From Arthrobacter sp. Bi83 (GTDB taxonomy: Bacteria > Actinomycetota > Actinomycetes > Actinomycetales > Micrococcaceae), in contig NZ_CAKKLY010000007.1 of the NCBI RefSeq assembly GCF_918698095.1, forward strand, positions 37,182 through 101,181: 64,000 nt of DNA, in the 5' to 3' direction. The position numbers were made by a program, and so were the translations under genes. Shown one piece after another: positions 25,713 to 35,041 of the stretch. The notes beneath the pieces were generated by a model. The model was not told the origin of the DNA. It was given only the letters and a program-made list of their open reading frames with translations, and did not search any database. Each line of letters starts with the position of its first letter. Position 1 is the first letter of the stretch.

Positions 25713-28700
25713 TTACTTCAGGCGGGGAGCCGGAACTCCCGGGCCCGTCCAGGGGCTGACCGGGTTGCCCATCCAGTAAGTTGCGGCCGGGACCGTCTCG
25801 CCGCGCATTACCAGGGATGCCGGGCCCACGGTCCCACCCTTGCCGATCCGCGCCTGCGGCAGGATGACGCCGTGCGGTCCCATGGTGGCCCCGTCTTCGA
25901 GCGTAACAGTGTCGATGCTCATGATGCGGTCGTGGAAGAGGTGCGTCTGGACCACACAGCCGCGGTTAACTGTTGAGCTGTCACCCAGGGTGACGAGGTC
26001 AGCTTCAGGCAGCCAATAGCTCTCGCACCAGGCGCCGCGGCCGATTTTTGCGCCCAGGCCGCGGAGCCACCACACCAGTGCAGGTGTTCCCGTGGCTGCC
26101 CGGGCGAACCACGGCGCGGTGACCATCTCGATGAAGGTGTCCACCACCTCGTTGCGCCAAATGAACGAGCTCCATAAGGGATGTTCGCCCGGTTTGATTC
26201 TTCCGACCAGGAGCCATTTGGCAGCCACGGCGCTGCCTGCGGCTATCCCACCGGCAGCCAAAAGCACCAGCCCGCCGAGCGCGGCGGCCGCCGCGTAGCC
26301 CCAGAGGGCCGCGAGCCAATCGAACGTCACCATGACCCCCATGGCCAGGGCGACGGTCAGCATCACGGGCACGAAGCGGCACAGCTCCCACAGCGTCCGG
26401 GCCACCTTCAGCCTTGCGGGCGGCTGGAACGTCCGGGTGCTGTCCGACGCCACCGCTGTCCGCCGAAGCCTGACCGGAGGGCTGCCGAGCCAGGACGTAC
26501 CGGACTTCGCCTTGTTGGGCGTTGCCGACAGGACTGCCACCAGGGAGTTCTTCGGCACGTTGCGCCCGGCCGCCGTCATTCCCGAGTTGCCAAGGAAGGA
26601 GCGTTTGCCGATTTTGGCAGGGGCGATCCGGATCCAGCCACCGCCCAGCTCATAGGAGGCCACCATGGTGTCGTCCGCAAGGAAGGCGCCCTCGCCCACG
26701 GTCGTCATTTTGGGCAGCAGGAGGACAGTGGAAGCCTCAACGTTCTTGCCGACCTTGGCGCCCAGCAGTCTCAGCCAGACAGGCGTGAAGAGGCTCGCAT
26801 AGATCGGGAAGAGGAGGTCACGGGCCATGTCCAGGACCCGCTCCGTGGCCCAGACCTGCCAGCCGATGCGGCTGCGAACGCGGTAGTAGCCTTCCGCAAG
26901 GCCCGTGCCCAGCAGCCTCGTGGCTGCCAGGATCAGGAGCAGGTTCGTCAGGAACCAGGTGAGGGCAGCCAGCGGTAGCGCGGCCAGAAGCTGGGGCCAG
27001 GCACCGATCAGGGTGTCGCTTCCCCTGATGAACAGGAACACCACCAGCGCTGCGCATGCAGCTGAAGCGTACGGAATCATGGCCAGGACCGCCGAGGCCG
27101 CGGCGAAAGCGGCAAACCACAGCCTGCCGATCAGGGAGCTGGCAGGCTGGGCAGCGGGCCAGCCCTGTTTGGCCTTGCCGCGGCGCTCAGCGGGCGATCC
27201 CGCCACGACCTGGCCCGCTTTGACCTTCCCCAGAACGGCCGAGCCCGGTTCCACCTGGCCTCCGGCACCGATACTGGTCCCGGGCATGAGGGTGCTGCGG
27301 GCACCGACGGAAGCCTCTGCTCCCACGTGGACCCGGCCGATGTGCACGACGTCACCGTCGATCCACCACCCGGACAAGTCCACCTCGGGCTCGATGTTGC
27401 TGCCGTTGCCCAGTGAGAGGAAGCCGGTCACCGGGGGCAGGGAGTGCAGGTGGACGTTGACCCCTATCTTTGCCCCCAGCGCCCGTGCGTAATAGGGCAC
27501 CCACGGAGCGCTGGCCAGGCTGATGGCGCTGGAGAGATCCTGGATCTGCTCGGCCAGCCAAAGCCGCAGGTGAACCCGTCCGGAGCGCGGATAGGTTCCG
27601 GGTGTCACGTTCCACAGCAGGAGGCGCGCAGCGGCAACCGCGATGGCCATCCGCCCCGCAGGACTGACAAAGACCAGCCAGGACGCCGCAACCCACCACC
27701 AGGAAAGGACCGGGGCAGCCGAGAAGCCGGCGAAGGCCGACAGCAGGTTGTTCGCGGCCATCAGGTATGTCAGCCAGCGCATGCCCACGAGAATGTGCAG
27801 CGGGATGCCCATGAGGGTCTGGAACACCTGTGACTTGAGGGCGGTGGGCCGCACCGGCCGCTCCGGGGCGGGCCCGGCGGCCATGCCGTCCGGCAGCGAC
27901 TGGCGTGCGGTGTCAATCAGGGCGCCGACGCGCGGGGTGGCATAGATGTCCGCCACAGTGATGGTGGGGTAGCGGACACGGAGCGCCGAGACGAGCTGGG
28001 CTGCGGCCAACGATCCGCCGCCGTGGGCGAAGAAGTCCGCGTCAAGACTCGCCACCCTGCTTCCCAGGACTGCCGCCCATTGCTCCACAATCCACTGTGC
28101 GTCGTGCGGGAGGTTCAGCGGGGCGGCAGCGTCGTCCGCGCCGCCGGCCCCCGGCAAGGGCCACGGAAGCGCATGCCGGTCCACCTTCCCGCTGGTTTTG
28201 GTCGGCAGGCTGCCGACGACGGTCAGCAGCGGGATCAACGGCGCGGGGAGAACCGCAAGCAGCAGCTTTCGGGCCGCCGCGAGGTCAAGGACAGCATCAC
28301 CGGAGGGGGCGAGATATCCCACCAGGACCTGGTTGCCGGCCGCCGTCGTGCGTACCGCGGCAGCGGCGCCCGCCACGTCCGGAAGCGACTGGAGCGCAGC
28401 GTCGATCTCGCCGAGCTCGATCCTGCGGCCGCCGAGCTTGACCTGTTCATCGGCCCGTCCGATAAAGATCAGGCCCGCACGTTCGTAGCGGACCAGGTCG
28501 CCTGAGCGGTAGGCGCGGTCCCACCCCAGTGCCGGCATGGGTGCATATTTTTCCGCGTCCTTCAGAGGATCGAGGTAGCGGGCCAGGCCCACGCCCCCGA
28601 TGATGAGTTCACCGATTTCCCCTTCGGCGACGGGAACGTCGTCGGAAGCGACCACGGCGAGGTCCCAGCCGTCGAGAGGCAACCCGATCCTGACCGGACC

Positions 28701-29690
28701 GGTGCCGCCAAGGGGAGCAGCGCAGGCCACCACCGTCGCTTCGGTCGGCCCGTAGGTGTTCCACACCTCGCGGCCTTCCACGGCCAGGCGTTCAGCCAGT
28801 TCGGGCGGGCAAGCCTCCCCGCCGAAGATCAGCAGCCGCACATTCTCGAGTGCCTCCGCAGGCCACAATGCCGCGAGCGTGGGGACGGTGGAGACAACAG
28901 TGATGCCGTGGCTGATCAGCCACGGCCCGAGGTCCATGCCCGTGCGGACAAGTGCCCGGGGAGCCGGCACCAGGCAGGCTCCGTGGCGCCAGGCCAGCCA
29001 CATCTCTTCGCACGAGGCGTCGAAGGCCACGGACAGCCCCGCGAGGACACGGTCCTGCGGCCCCACGGGCTCATCGCGCAGGAAAATCCTCGACTCGGCG
29101 TCGACGAAGGCCGCCGACGACCGGTGGCGGACGGCCACGCCCTTCGGCGTCCCCGTGGAACCTGACGTGAAGATGACCCAGGCGTCGTCGTCGGGAGTTG
29201 CCGTCCGGGGCTGGGGAAAAGGCCGGGGACGCTTCTGGTCGGTGACAATATCGCCGTTGGCCCGCACGATCCCGGCCACCCGGGCCTCGCCAAAGACCAG
29301 TTTGGCGCGCTCGTCCGGATCGTCGGCGTCGACCGGAACGTAGGCCGCCCCGATGAGCATGACCGCAAGGATGGAAATGTAGAGCTCGTTGGTGCCGGAC
29401 GGGATCCGGACGCCGATCCTGTCACCTGCGCCCAGGCCGGCCGAATGAAGCCGGCGGGCGGTTGCCCGGACGGATGCCATCAGCTGCGCGTAACTGAGTG
29501 ACTGCCGGCCGTCATCCAGGGCTGACGCGTCCGGAAACGTTGCCGCGGTGTCCTGCAGGATGTCCATCAGGGTCCGCTCCGGCGGCGCAGCGTGGGCACC
29601 GGGAAGCTGGGCTGCGTGCACCGTGGCAGGCGCAGCACCGCCCGCAGGGATGCCTAGGGTGCGGGTGGTCTGCGGAGGCTGCTCATTCAC
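25713..29690 (-). CDS. Pls/PosA-family non-ribosomal peptide synthetase (poly-amino-acid synthetase-like)
   Basis: About 1325 residues. Adenylation domain (about 40-520): FTSGSTGTPKGV, NTYGPTEATV, YRSGDLVRYE, GRRIELGEIDAAL, LPTKTSGKVDR. A carrier domain follows, with phosphopantetheine Ser560 in HGGGSLAAAQ. Then come six membrane segments in three pairs (about 635-710, 880-955, 1120-1190), each pair followed by a left-handed-helix-like domain of roughly 130-160 residues. There is no condensation or thioesterase domain. This is the layout of epsilon-poly-L-lysine synthetase, where the tandem domains join monomers by isopeptide bonds at the membrane. GTG 29690 has GGAGAG 9 bases upstream; a TTG at 29711 is the alternative. 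The monomer cannot be read reliably from sequence. Confidence 0.85.
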   Translation of the reverse strand: MNEQPPQTTRTLGIPAGGAAPATVHAAQLPGAHAAPPERTLMDILQDTAATFPDASALDDGRQSLSYAQLMASVRATARRLHSAGLGAGDRIGVRIPSGTNELYISILAVMLIGAAYVPVDADDPDERAKLVFGEARVAGIVRANGDIVTDQKRPRPFPQPRTATPDDDAWVIFTSGSTGTPKGVAVRHRSSAAFVDAESRIFLRDEPVGPQDRVLAGLSVAFDASCEEMWLAWRHGACLVPAPRALVRTGMDLGPWLISHGITVVSTVPTLAALWPAEALENVRLLIFGGEACPPELAERLAVEGREVWNTYGPTEATVVACAAPLGGTGPVRIGLPLDGWDLAVVASDDVPVAEGEIGELIIGGVGLARYLDPLKDAEKYAPMPALGWDRAYRSGDLVRYERAGLIFIGRADEQVKLGGRRIELGEIDAALQSLPDVAGAAAAVRTTAAGNQVLVGYLAPSGDAVLDLAAARKLLLAVLPAPLIPLLTVVGSLPTKTSGKVDRHALPWPLPGAGGADDAAAPLNLPHDAQWIVEQWAAVLGSRVASLDADFFAHGGGSLAAAQLVSALRVRYPTITVADIYATPRVGALIDTARQSLPDGMAAGPAPERPVRPTALKSQVFQTLMGIPLHILVGMRWLTYLMAANNLLSAFAGFSAAPVLSWWWVAASWLVFVSPAGRMAIAVAAARLLLWNVTPGTYPRSGRVHLRLWLAEQIQDLSSAISLASAPWVPYYARALGAKIGVNVHLHSLPPVTGFLSLGNGSNIEPEVDLSGWWIDGDVVHIGRVHVGAEASVGARSTLMPGTSIGAGGQVEPGSAVLGKVKAGQVVAGSPAERRGKAKQGWPAAQPASSLIGRLWFAAFAAASAVLAMIPYASAACAALVVFLFIRGSDTLIGAWPQLLAALPLAALTWFLTNLLLILAATRLLGTGLAEGYYRVRSRIGWQVWATERVLDMARDLLFPIYASLFTPVWLRLLGAKVGKNVEASTVLLLPKMTTVGEGAFLADDTMVASYELGGGWIRIAPAKIGKRSFLGNSGMTAAGRNVPKNSLVAVLSATPNKAKSGTSWLGSPPVRLRRTAVASDSTRTFQPPARLKVARTLWELCRFVPVMLTVALAMGVMVTFDWLAALWGYAAAAALGGLVLLAAGGIAAGSAVAAKWLLVGRIKPGEHPLWSSFIWRNEVVDTFIEMVTAPWFARAATGTPALVWWLRGLGAKIGRGAWCESYWLPEADLVTLGDSSTVNRGCVVQTHLFHDRIMSIDTVTLEDGATMGPHGVILPQARIGKGGTVGPASLVMRGETVPAATYWMGNPVSPWTGPGVPAPRLK

Positions 29691-29772
29691 AGGTGGATTC
29701 TCTCCCGGCAAAGTGAACGGAAGGTGTCGCGGTTTACCGGGCGTTCACTTGCCAGTGGATCCGGGTGGCCGT

Positions 29773-30738
29773 TTAGGGAACAAGAAGTACTTTGCCCGTG
29801 GTGCGCCGGCCTTCGAGGTCCTCATGGGCCCGCCGGGCCTCGGCCAGGGGATAAGTGGCGCCGATCCGCACGCTGAGGCTGCCATCGGCCACGGCGCCAA
29901 AAATTTCGGTGGAGCGCCAGAGGCGTTCCTGCGGGTTGCCCAGGAAGTGGGCGAGCGAGGGCCGCGTGAGCGTCAGCGAACCACCCGCGTTGAGCCGCTG
30001 CGGATCCACCGGCGGGACCGCCCCTGAGGCTGCGCCGAACAAAACGAGCGAGCCGCGCGTGCGCAGGCTGGACAGTGAGCCGTCGAACGTGTCTTTCCCC
30101 ACGCCGTCGTACACCACGTTCACCCCGTCGCCGTTGGTCAGCTCACGGACAGTGGCCGCGAACCCGTCATAGCGGAGCACCTCGTCGGCGCCGGCTTCCC
30201 GAGCCAGAGCTTCCTTCTCATCGGTGGAGACCGTGGTGATGACGCGGGCGCCGCGGGCCTTCAGGAGCTGGATCAGGAGCAGGCCGACGCCGCCGGCGCC
30301 CGCGTGCACCAGCACGCTGTGGCCCGGTTCAACCCGGAACGACGAGTTGATCAGGTAGTGGGCGGTCATGCCCTGCAGGGGGAGTGCCGCAGCCGTGAGG
30401 TCGTCCACGCCGTCGGGCACCGGCAGGGCCTTGGCCGCGTCAAGCACCGTGTATCCCGCATAGCACTTCGAGCCCTCGGCCGTGGCTACCCGGCTGCCCA
30501 TCGCGAAGTCCTCGACTCCCTCGCCGACTTCCTCGACCGTGCCGGCAGCCTCCGAGCCCGGAGTGAAGGGAAAGGGCACCTTGTACATGCCGCCGCGCTG
30601 GTAGGTGTCAATGAAGTTGACGCCGGCAGCCGCCACCTTAATAAGCAGCTGGCCCGGACCGGGAACGGGGCGGTCGATCTCCGCGAAGTCCAGGACCTCG
30701 GGTCCGCCCGGCTGCTGGGCGACGATGGCGTGCGTCAT
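29773..30738 (-). CDS. Zinc-free quinone oxidoreductase (MDR superfamily)
   Basis: A 321-residue NADPH:quinone reductase-like enzyme. GroES-like N-terminal domain (about 10-120, AAGVNFIDTYQRGGMYK) and Rossmann NADP domain (about 140-270, VHAGAGGVGLLLIQLLKARG). The zinc ligands of alcohol dehydrogenase are absent, as is normal for the QOR branch. ATG 30738 follows AGGAGAG at an ideal distance; the upstream extension to 30852 is a shadow. It probably reduces quinones or other alpha,beta-unsaturated carbonyls. No functional link to its neighbours is evident. Confidence 0.9.
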   Translation of the reverse strand: MTHAIVAQQPGGPEVLDFAEIDRPVPGPGQLLIKVAAAGVNFIDTYQRGGMYKVPFPFTPGSEAAGTVEEVGEGVEDFAMGSRVATAEGSKCYAGYTVLDAAKALPVPDGVDDLTAAALPLQGMTAHYLINSSFRVEPGHSVLVHAGAGGVGLLLIQLLKARGARVITTVSTDEKEALAREAGADEVLRYDGFAATVRELTNGDGVNVVYDGVGKDTFDGSLSSLRTRGSLVLFGAASGAVPPVDPQRLNAGGSLTLTRPSLAHFLGNPQERLWRSTEIFGAVADGSLSVRIGATYPLAEARRAHEDLEGRRTTGKVLLVP

Positions 30739-30869
30739 GGAAGCTCTCCTTCCCGGGCCGGGACTTCCGGCGGCCGGATCCTCAGTCCATCCTAGGGACG
30801 TCAGGCGCCGCAGGCGAAGTCGGGCTTCATCCGGGGGTCCGGGCCGCGCCAACCTGGCGCTGGGGGCGG

Positions 30870-31907
30870 TCAGCGTTGCTGTGCCGGACTCGGCGACATT
30901 TCGGCGGCCTGGCGCAGTGCCTCGATCATGCTGCCCACCTCAACGATGCCCTTGCCGGCGATGTCGAAGGCGGTCCCGTGGTCCACCGAGGTGCGGATGA
31001 CGGGCAGCCCGACCGTGATGTTGACGCCGGCCTCGATGCCGAGGACCTTGACCGGACCGTGGCCCTGATCGTGGTACATCGCGACGATGAGGTCGTAGTC
31101 GCCGCGGCCGGCGAGGAAGAAGGCGGTGTCGGCCGGCAGGGGGCCGCGGGCGTCGATGCCGTCGGCCTGGAGCTTTTCGATGGCGGGGGTGATCTTCTCC
31201 GCTTCTTCGCCGTAGCCGAACAGCCCGTTCTCGCCGGCGTGCGGGTTGATGGCGCAGACGCCGATCTTCGGGTTGGCGATGCCAGCGCGCTGCATGGCAC
31301 CGTGGCCCCGGCGCACCGTCCGTTCCACCAGCCCGGGCTCAATCCTGTTGATGGCGTCGAGGAGACCGATGTGGGTGGTGACGTGGATGACCTTCACCTT
31401 CGGGGTCGAAAGCATCATCGACACTTCCTCGATGCCCATGAAGTGCGCCAACAGTTCCGTGTGCCCGGGGTAGATGTGCCCGGCCTTGTGCAGGGCGGCC
31501 TTGTTCAGCGGCGCGGTGCAGATGCCCTGCACCTGGCCGCTCATGCCCAGCTCGCAGGCGATCCTGATGTAGTGGTATGCGGCGTTGCCCGCCTCGGCGG
31601 ACTCCTGGCCCCAAGGCAGGTCCCTGGACAGTAGCTTGGGGTCGATCACGTTGATGCGGCCGGCCTCAAAGACGGCTTCGCCCACGCTCGCGATCTCCAC
31701 AATGTCGGCCTTGACGCCAAGCGCCTTGGCACCGAGCTGCAAACGGTAGGTGTCTCCGATGACCACCGGCCGGCAGTCGCGGTAGGCGTTCTCAGCAATG
31801 AGCGCGCCCACTGTCACTTCGGGGCCGACGCCGGCGCCGTCCCCCATGGTCACGGCGATGAACGGCCGGCGGTCCTGCTCAGTAATGTTCGCTACTGCGG
31901 ATGTCAT
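30870..31907 (-). CDS. pdxA2: PdxA-family 4-phospho acid-sugar dehydrogenase (PdxA2-like)
   Basis: A 345-residue metal- and NAD-dependent beta-hydroxyacid oxidative decarboxylase, with TMGDGAGVGPEVTVGA, HIYPGHTELLAHF and MYHDQGHGPVKVLG as the binding motifs. Sequence alone would suggest PdxA of vitamin B6 synthesis. However, it overlaps (ATGA) a DUF1537 kinase, the pairing of the D-threonate/D-erythronate pathway in which PdxA2 oxidises 4-phospho-D-threonate or erythronate to dihydroxyacetone phosphate and CO2. Catabolic PdxA2 is therefore preferred. ATG 31907 is the start. Confidence 0.85.
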   Translation of the reverse strand: MTSAVANITEQDRRPFIAVTMGDGAGVGPEVTVGALIAENAYRDCRPVVIGDTYRLQLGAKALGVKADIVEIASVGEAVFEAGRINVIDPKLLSRDLPWGQESAEAGNAAYHYIRIACELGMSGQVQGICTAPLNKAALHKAGHIYPGHTELLAHFMGIEEVSMMLSTPKVKVIHVTTHIGLLDAINRIEPGLVERTVRRGHGAMQRAGIANPKIGVCAINPHAGENGLFGYGEEAEKITPAIEKLQADGIDARGPLPADTAFFLAGRGDYDLIVAMYHDQGHGPVKVLGIEAGVNITVGLPVIRTSVDHGTAFDIAGKGIVEVGSMIEALRQAAEMSPSPAQQR

Positions 31908-33241
31908 GTCTGCTCCAGATTGGTGGGAGGGCTTGTGGGGGTGTTCTCCGGCCGGACGTGCGTGAAGGGATACGCCCGGAGGTCTTTCATGGACTGGTAC
32001 AGCTCGACGAGCGCGTGGCCGTCCCCGAAGCTGCCCGGTTTGGTGCCGACGAGTCTCCCGTCATCGGACAGGCTGACCACGGCCCCGTGCTGCGCGGACG
32101 CCAGCGGCGTCAACTGGCGGATGCCAAGGTCATCGAGCACCTCGCGGGCGGTTTCGCCGCCGGTGAGGATGAGGTCGGCGGTGCCGGCGGCATCTGCCGC
32201 CAGGCGACCGAGGCTGCGGACGATCGCGCCGGATTCCTGCGGATTCACGACGTCGGCGCTGACAGTCAGAGCGGTCGGCGTGTCGGCAACCAGGAGCTGC
32301 TTGGCCGAAAGGAGCCGCTGCGCCCAGGCTTCAGGATCCCGGAGTTCGGCGGGAGCTATCCGCAGTGCGCTGAACCCGGCGCTTTCCAGCTGCAGCAGCT
32401 GCGCAGCCGCCGCCGCGGAGGCGGAGCCGACGGCGGCAAGCACTCTTGGGGTGGAACGCGCCATTGCCTGATCTTGTCGCCGGGAAAGCTGGCTCTGCGT
32501 GTTTCGCGCAGATTTGTTGCCCAGTTTCGCACCCAGTTTCGTGGCCAGGAGGGCGGCGATGCCGCCTGTTCCGGCCAGCACGATCCGGCGGCCGGCGGCG
32601 GTGAACTCCAGGTCCAGCAGGGCGTCCGTGACGGCTTCCAGATCCGCCTCGGTCTCGCCGTCGGCAATCACCGTGGCCGGGCCCCCGGCTTGCAGGGCTT
32701 CAGCTATGAAGGCCGCCAGGCCGCCGGACCTCACAATGTCGAGGCCGGCCAGGGTGAGGGAGGAGCCCTCAGGCCGGTTCAGTACCTGTTCTACTGACGA
32801 TGGCGGCGCGGCGTCCTCCGCCTTCCAGAGAGTCGTGAGGTCGAGGCGGATGCCGTCGGCAAACGGCTGGCCGCCCACCACGGTCCGCCGCAGCTGGGGG
32901 AGTGCACCCGCCACCACGACGTGGTAGCCCATGCCCGTCAGTGCGGCCAGTTCCGGGCCCACGTTGCCGCGCCACAGCGAATCCATCTTCTTGAACAGGG
33001 CCTGTGCACCGGCTGCCGTGGCACCGTCAAAGACTCCGGAAACGGCCGCTTCGGCTGCTTCCGGAGAAAGGGCCCGGGTATGCGTGTCAACCACGAGGAC
33101 GTCCGGAGCGTCATTGTCGGCAACGCCTGAGTCCGCGGTGCCGGCCAGGAGGAGGCGCGTTCGAAGACCCTGGGTGGCAAAGCACTGTCCCACCTCGGCC
33201 GCGCCGGAAAAGTCATCCGCCTGAATAAGGACTGCGGTCAC
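31904..33241 (-). CDS. Four-carbon acid sugar kinase family protein (DUF1537)
   Basis: A 445-residue kinase of the DUF1537/OtnK-DtnK type: N-terminal acid-sugar-binding domain starting IQADDFSGAAEVGQ (family motif ADDFTGA), with KKMDSLWRGNVGPEL (a variant of the usual KKxDSTLRGN), and a C-terminal nucleotide-binding domain (GxLAADAAGTADLILTGGETA). It phosphorylates a C4 acid sugar such as D-threonate or erythronate for the adjacent PdxA2. GTG 33241 has AAAGGAGG 6 bases upstream; the in-frame reading to 33406 is rejected because it includes the divergent promoter. Substrate choice is inferred. Confidence 0.87.
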   Translation of the reverse strand: MTAVLIQADDFSGAAEVGQCFATQGLRTRLLLAGTADSGVADNDAPDVLVVDTHTRALSPEAAEAAVSGVFDGATAAGAQALFKKMDSLWRGNVGPELAALTGMGYHVVVAGALPQLRRTVVGGQPFADGIRLDLTTLWKAEDAAPPSSVEQVLNRPEGSSLTLAGLDIVRSGGLAAFIAEALQAGGPATVIADGETEADLEAVTDALLDLEFTAAGRRIVLAGTGGIAALLATKLGAKLGNKSARNTQSQLSRRQDQAMARSTPRVLAAVGSASAAAAAQLLQLESAGFSALRIAPAELRDPEAWAQRLLSAKQLLVADTPTALTVSADVVNPQESGAIVRSLGRLAADAAGTADLILTGGETAREVLDDLGIRQLTPLASAQHGAVVSLSDDGRLVGTKPGSFGDGHALVELYQSMKDLRAYPFTHVRPENTPTSPPTNLEQT

Positions 33242-33347
33242 GTCGTCCTCCTTTCTTCTGTAGATCCGCTCTTGTAAAGATCCACCGACTGCGAACCGGC
33301 CGGGATGGGTCCCAGGCCGAGTCGTCGGTAGCACCATCATGGCACGA

Positions 33348-33390
33348 TTGCGCGGAACGCGCCATAGTGCTTGCGCATTTCGCGCATGAG
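33348..33390. promoter_or_regulatory. Paired inverted-repeat operator candidate in the catabolic divergent promoter
   Basis: TTGCGC-GGAA-CGCGC (33348-33362) and TTGCGC-ATTT-CGCGC (33371-33385) share the arms of an imperfect TGCG-N7-CGCA palindrome and lie 23 bases apart start to start, about two helical turns. They are in the 222-base spacer (33242-33463) between the kinase and importer operons, as expected for a regulator that controls both. The DeoR-type regulator encoded in the same cluster is a candidate binder; other regulators are possible. Confidence 0.5.
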
Positions 33391-33463
33391 TGGCAGAGTG
33401 ATCCATGTAACACGGCGCAGGCCAACCGGCCGCCAGCCGTCCCGTTCAACCGAGAGGTCAACG

Positions 33464-35038
33464 ATGACCGTTCTTCCTCAGGGAAGTGAGATCTCACGGC
33501 GCCGCCTCCTGCAGTTCGGCGCAGCCGCCGGATTTCTCCTGGGCACAGGCTCCATCGCCGGGTGTGCCGGCCCCACGGGCCTGCCGGGTCCCAGCACCCT
33601 GACCCTGGCGCTCAACAGGTCCCTTGTCAGCCTGGACAACAAACTGAACCAGTTCGATGCGGCCGTCACCGTCCAGCGGGCTGTCCGGCAGGGACTCACG
33701 GCCATCGGGCCGGAAACCAAGCCGGTCCTCGTTCTCGCGGAAAGCTTCAAGATGACCAAGCCCACGCAGTGGACCGTCAAGCTCCGCGAGGGAGTCCGCT
33801 ACTCCGACGGCACGCCGGTGGTCATCGAGGACATCGCCACGGCCCTGAAGATGTACCAGCAGGTGCAGGGATCCTTCGTCGCCGGGTTCTTCCCGGAGTT
33901 TCCCACCGTGGTGCCCGTTGACGAGCGGACCTTCCTGATGGAGTCCAAGAACCCCATCCCCATCCTGGATTCGCTCATGAGCATGATCCTGATCAGCCCG
34001 GCTGCGAAGAACAAGCCCGAAGAGCTCCAGGAGGGCGTTGGTTCCGGCCCCTACATGGTCACCAAGTTCAACCGCGGCGCCGGCACCTACAGCCTCAAGC
34101 GCAATGAGAACTACTGGGGCCCGGCGCCCAAGGTGGAGAACGTCGAGGTCCGGTTCCTCCCTGAGGAATCCAGCCGCGTGATCGCCCTGCGCAGCGGCGA
34201 GGTGGACGTCATCGACTCCATCACGCCGGACTCGCGCGAACAGCTGGCCGGGCTTCCCGGCGTCGTCCTTGCCGAAGCGTCGAGCCTTCGGCTGAACCAG
34301 ATCTTCTACAACTTCCGCAAGCCCGCCAGCCACCCGCTGGCCGACGTCCGGGTCCGCGAGGCCCTCAGCTGGGCCGTCGACGGCGAGGCTCTGGTCAAGG
34401 ACGTGCTGGTCGATTCGGTCAGCGCGGCCGAAGGCGTGGTGCCGTCGAGCCTCACCGGCTACTCGAAGACCGGCTCCTACACCTACGATCCGGAGAAGGC
34501 CAAGGCAACGCTGAAGAGCCTGGGCGCCACCGACCTGAACCTGAAGATCATCTGGGAAACCGGCGAGTTCGCGTCCGATACCTCCGTGATGGAGGCCCTT
34601 GTGGAAATGTTCGGCGCCGTGGGCGTGAAAACCCAGCTCCAGCAGTTCGAGCCCGGCGGCAACATCCTGGCCTGGCGCCAGGGCAAGCAGGGCGACTGGG
34701 ACCTGCTGGGCAACGGCTTCAGCAGCCCCACCGGCCTGGCCATCACCATGATGCAGGGCATGTACGCCGGCACTGCCGAGAAGGAAAAGACCCGCGACAC
34801 CTACCAGGGCTACGTGGTCCCGGAGGTGCAGGCCAAGATCCAGGCGGCGTCGTCCGAAGTGGATCCGGTGCGCCGGCAGCAGCTGCTCGCCACGGCGCAG
34901 AAGGCCATCTGGGATACCTGGCCGTGCGCCTGGGCGTTCGTGCCCAAGTCCGTGCTGGCACACCAGAAGCGCGTGGACGGCCTTTCACTGGCGCCCACCA
35001 ACTCCTACCCACTTGTTGACGTCCGGCTGGAGGCCTGA
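33464..35038 (+). CDS. ABC transporter substrate-binding protein, family 5 (Tat lipoprotein)
   Basis: A 524-residue extracytoplasmic solute-binding protein of the peptide/oligosaccharide SBP_bac_5 family. The N-terminus has a twin-arginine motif SRRRLLQFG, a hydrophobic segment and a lipobox IAGC with Cys near residue 35, indicating Tat export followed by lipid anchoring. The ligand-binding core contains VRYSDGTPVVIEDIA, AKNKPEELQEGVGSGPYMV and LNQIFYNFRKPASHPLADVR, typical of DppA-like proteins. ATG 33464 follows GAGAGG. First gene of a five-gene importer; given the neighbours it may carry a glycoside rather than a peptide. Confidence 0.92.
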   Translation: MTVLPQGSEISRRRLLQFGAAAGFLLGTGSIAGCAGPTGLPGPSTLTLALNRSLVSLDNKLNQFDAAVTVQRAVRQGLTAIGPETKPVLVLAESFKMTKPTQWTVKLREGVRYSDGTPVVIEDIATALKMYQQVQGSFVAGFFPEFPTVVPVDERTFLMESKNPIPILDSLMSMILISPAAKNKPEELQEGVGSGPYMVTKFNRGAGTYSLKRNENYWGPAPKVENVEVRFLPEESSRVIALRSGEVDVIDSITPDSREQLAGLPGVVLAEASSLRLNQIFYNFRKPASHPLADVRVREALSWAVDGEALVKDVLVDSVSAAEGVVPSSLTGYSKTGSYTYDPEKAKATLKSLGATDLNLKIIWETGEFASDTSVMEALVEMFGAVGVKTQLQQFEPGGNILAWRQGKQGDWDLLGNGFSSPTGLAITMMQGMYAGTAEKEKTRDTYQGYVVPEVQAKIQAASSEVDPVRRQQLLATAQKAIWDTWPCAWAFVPKSVLAHQKRVDGLSLAPTNSYPLVDVRLEA

Positions 35039-35041
35039 GTC

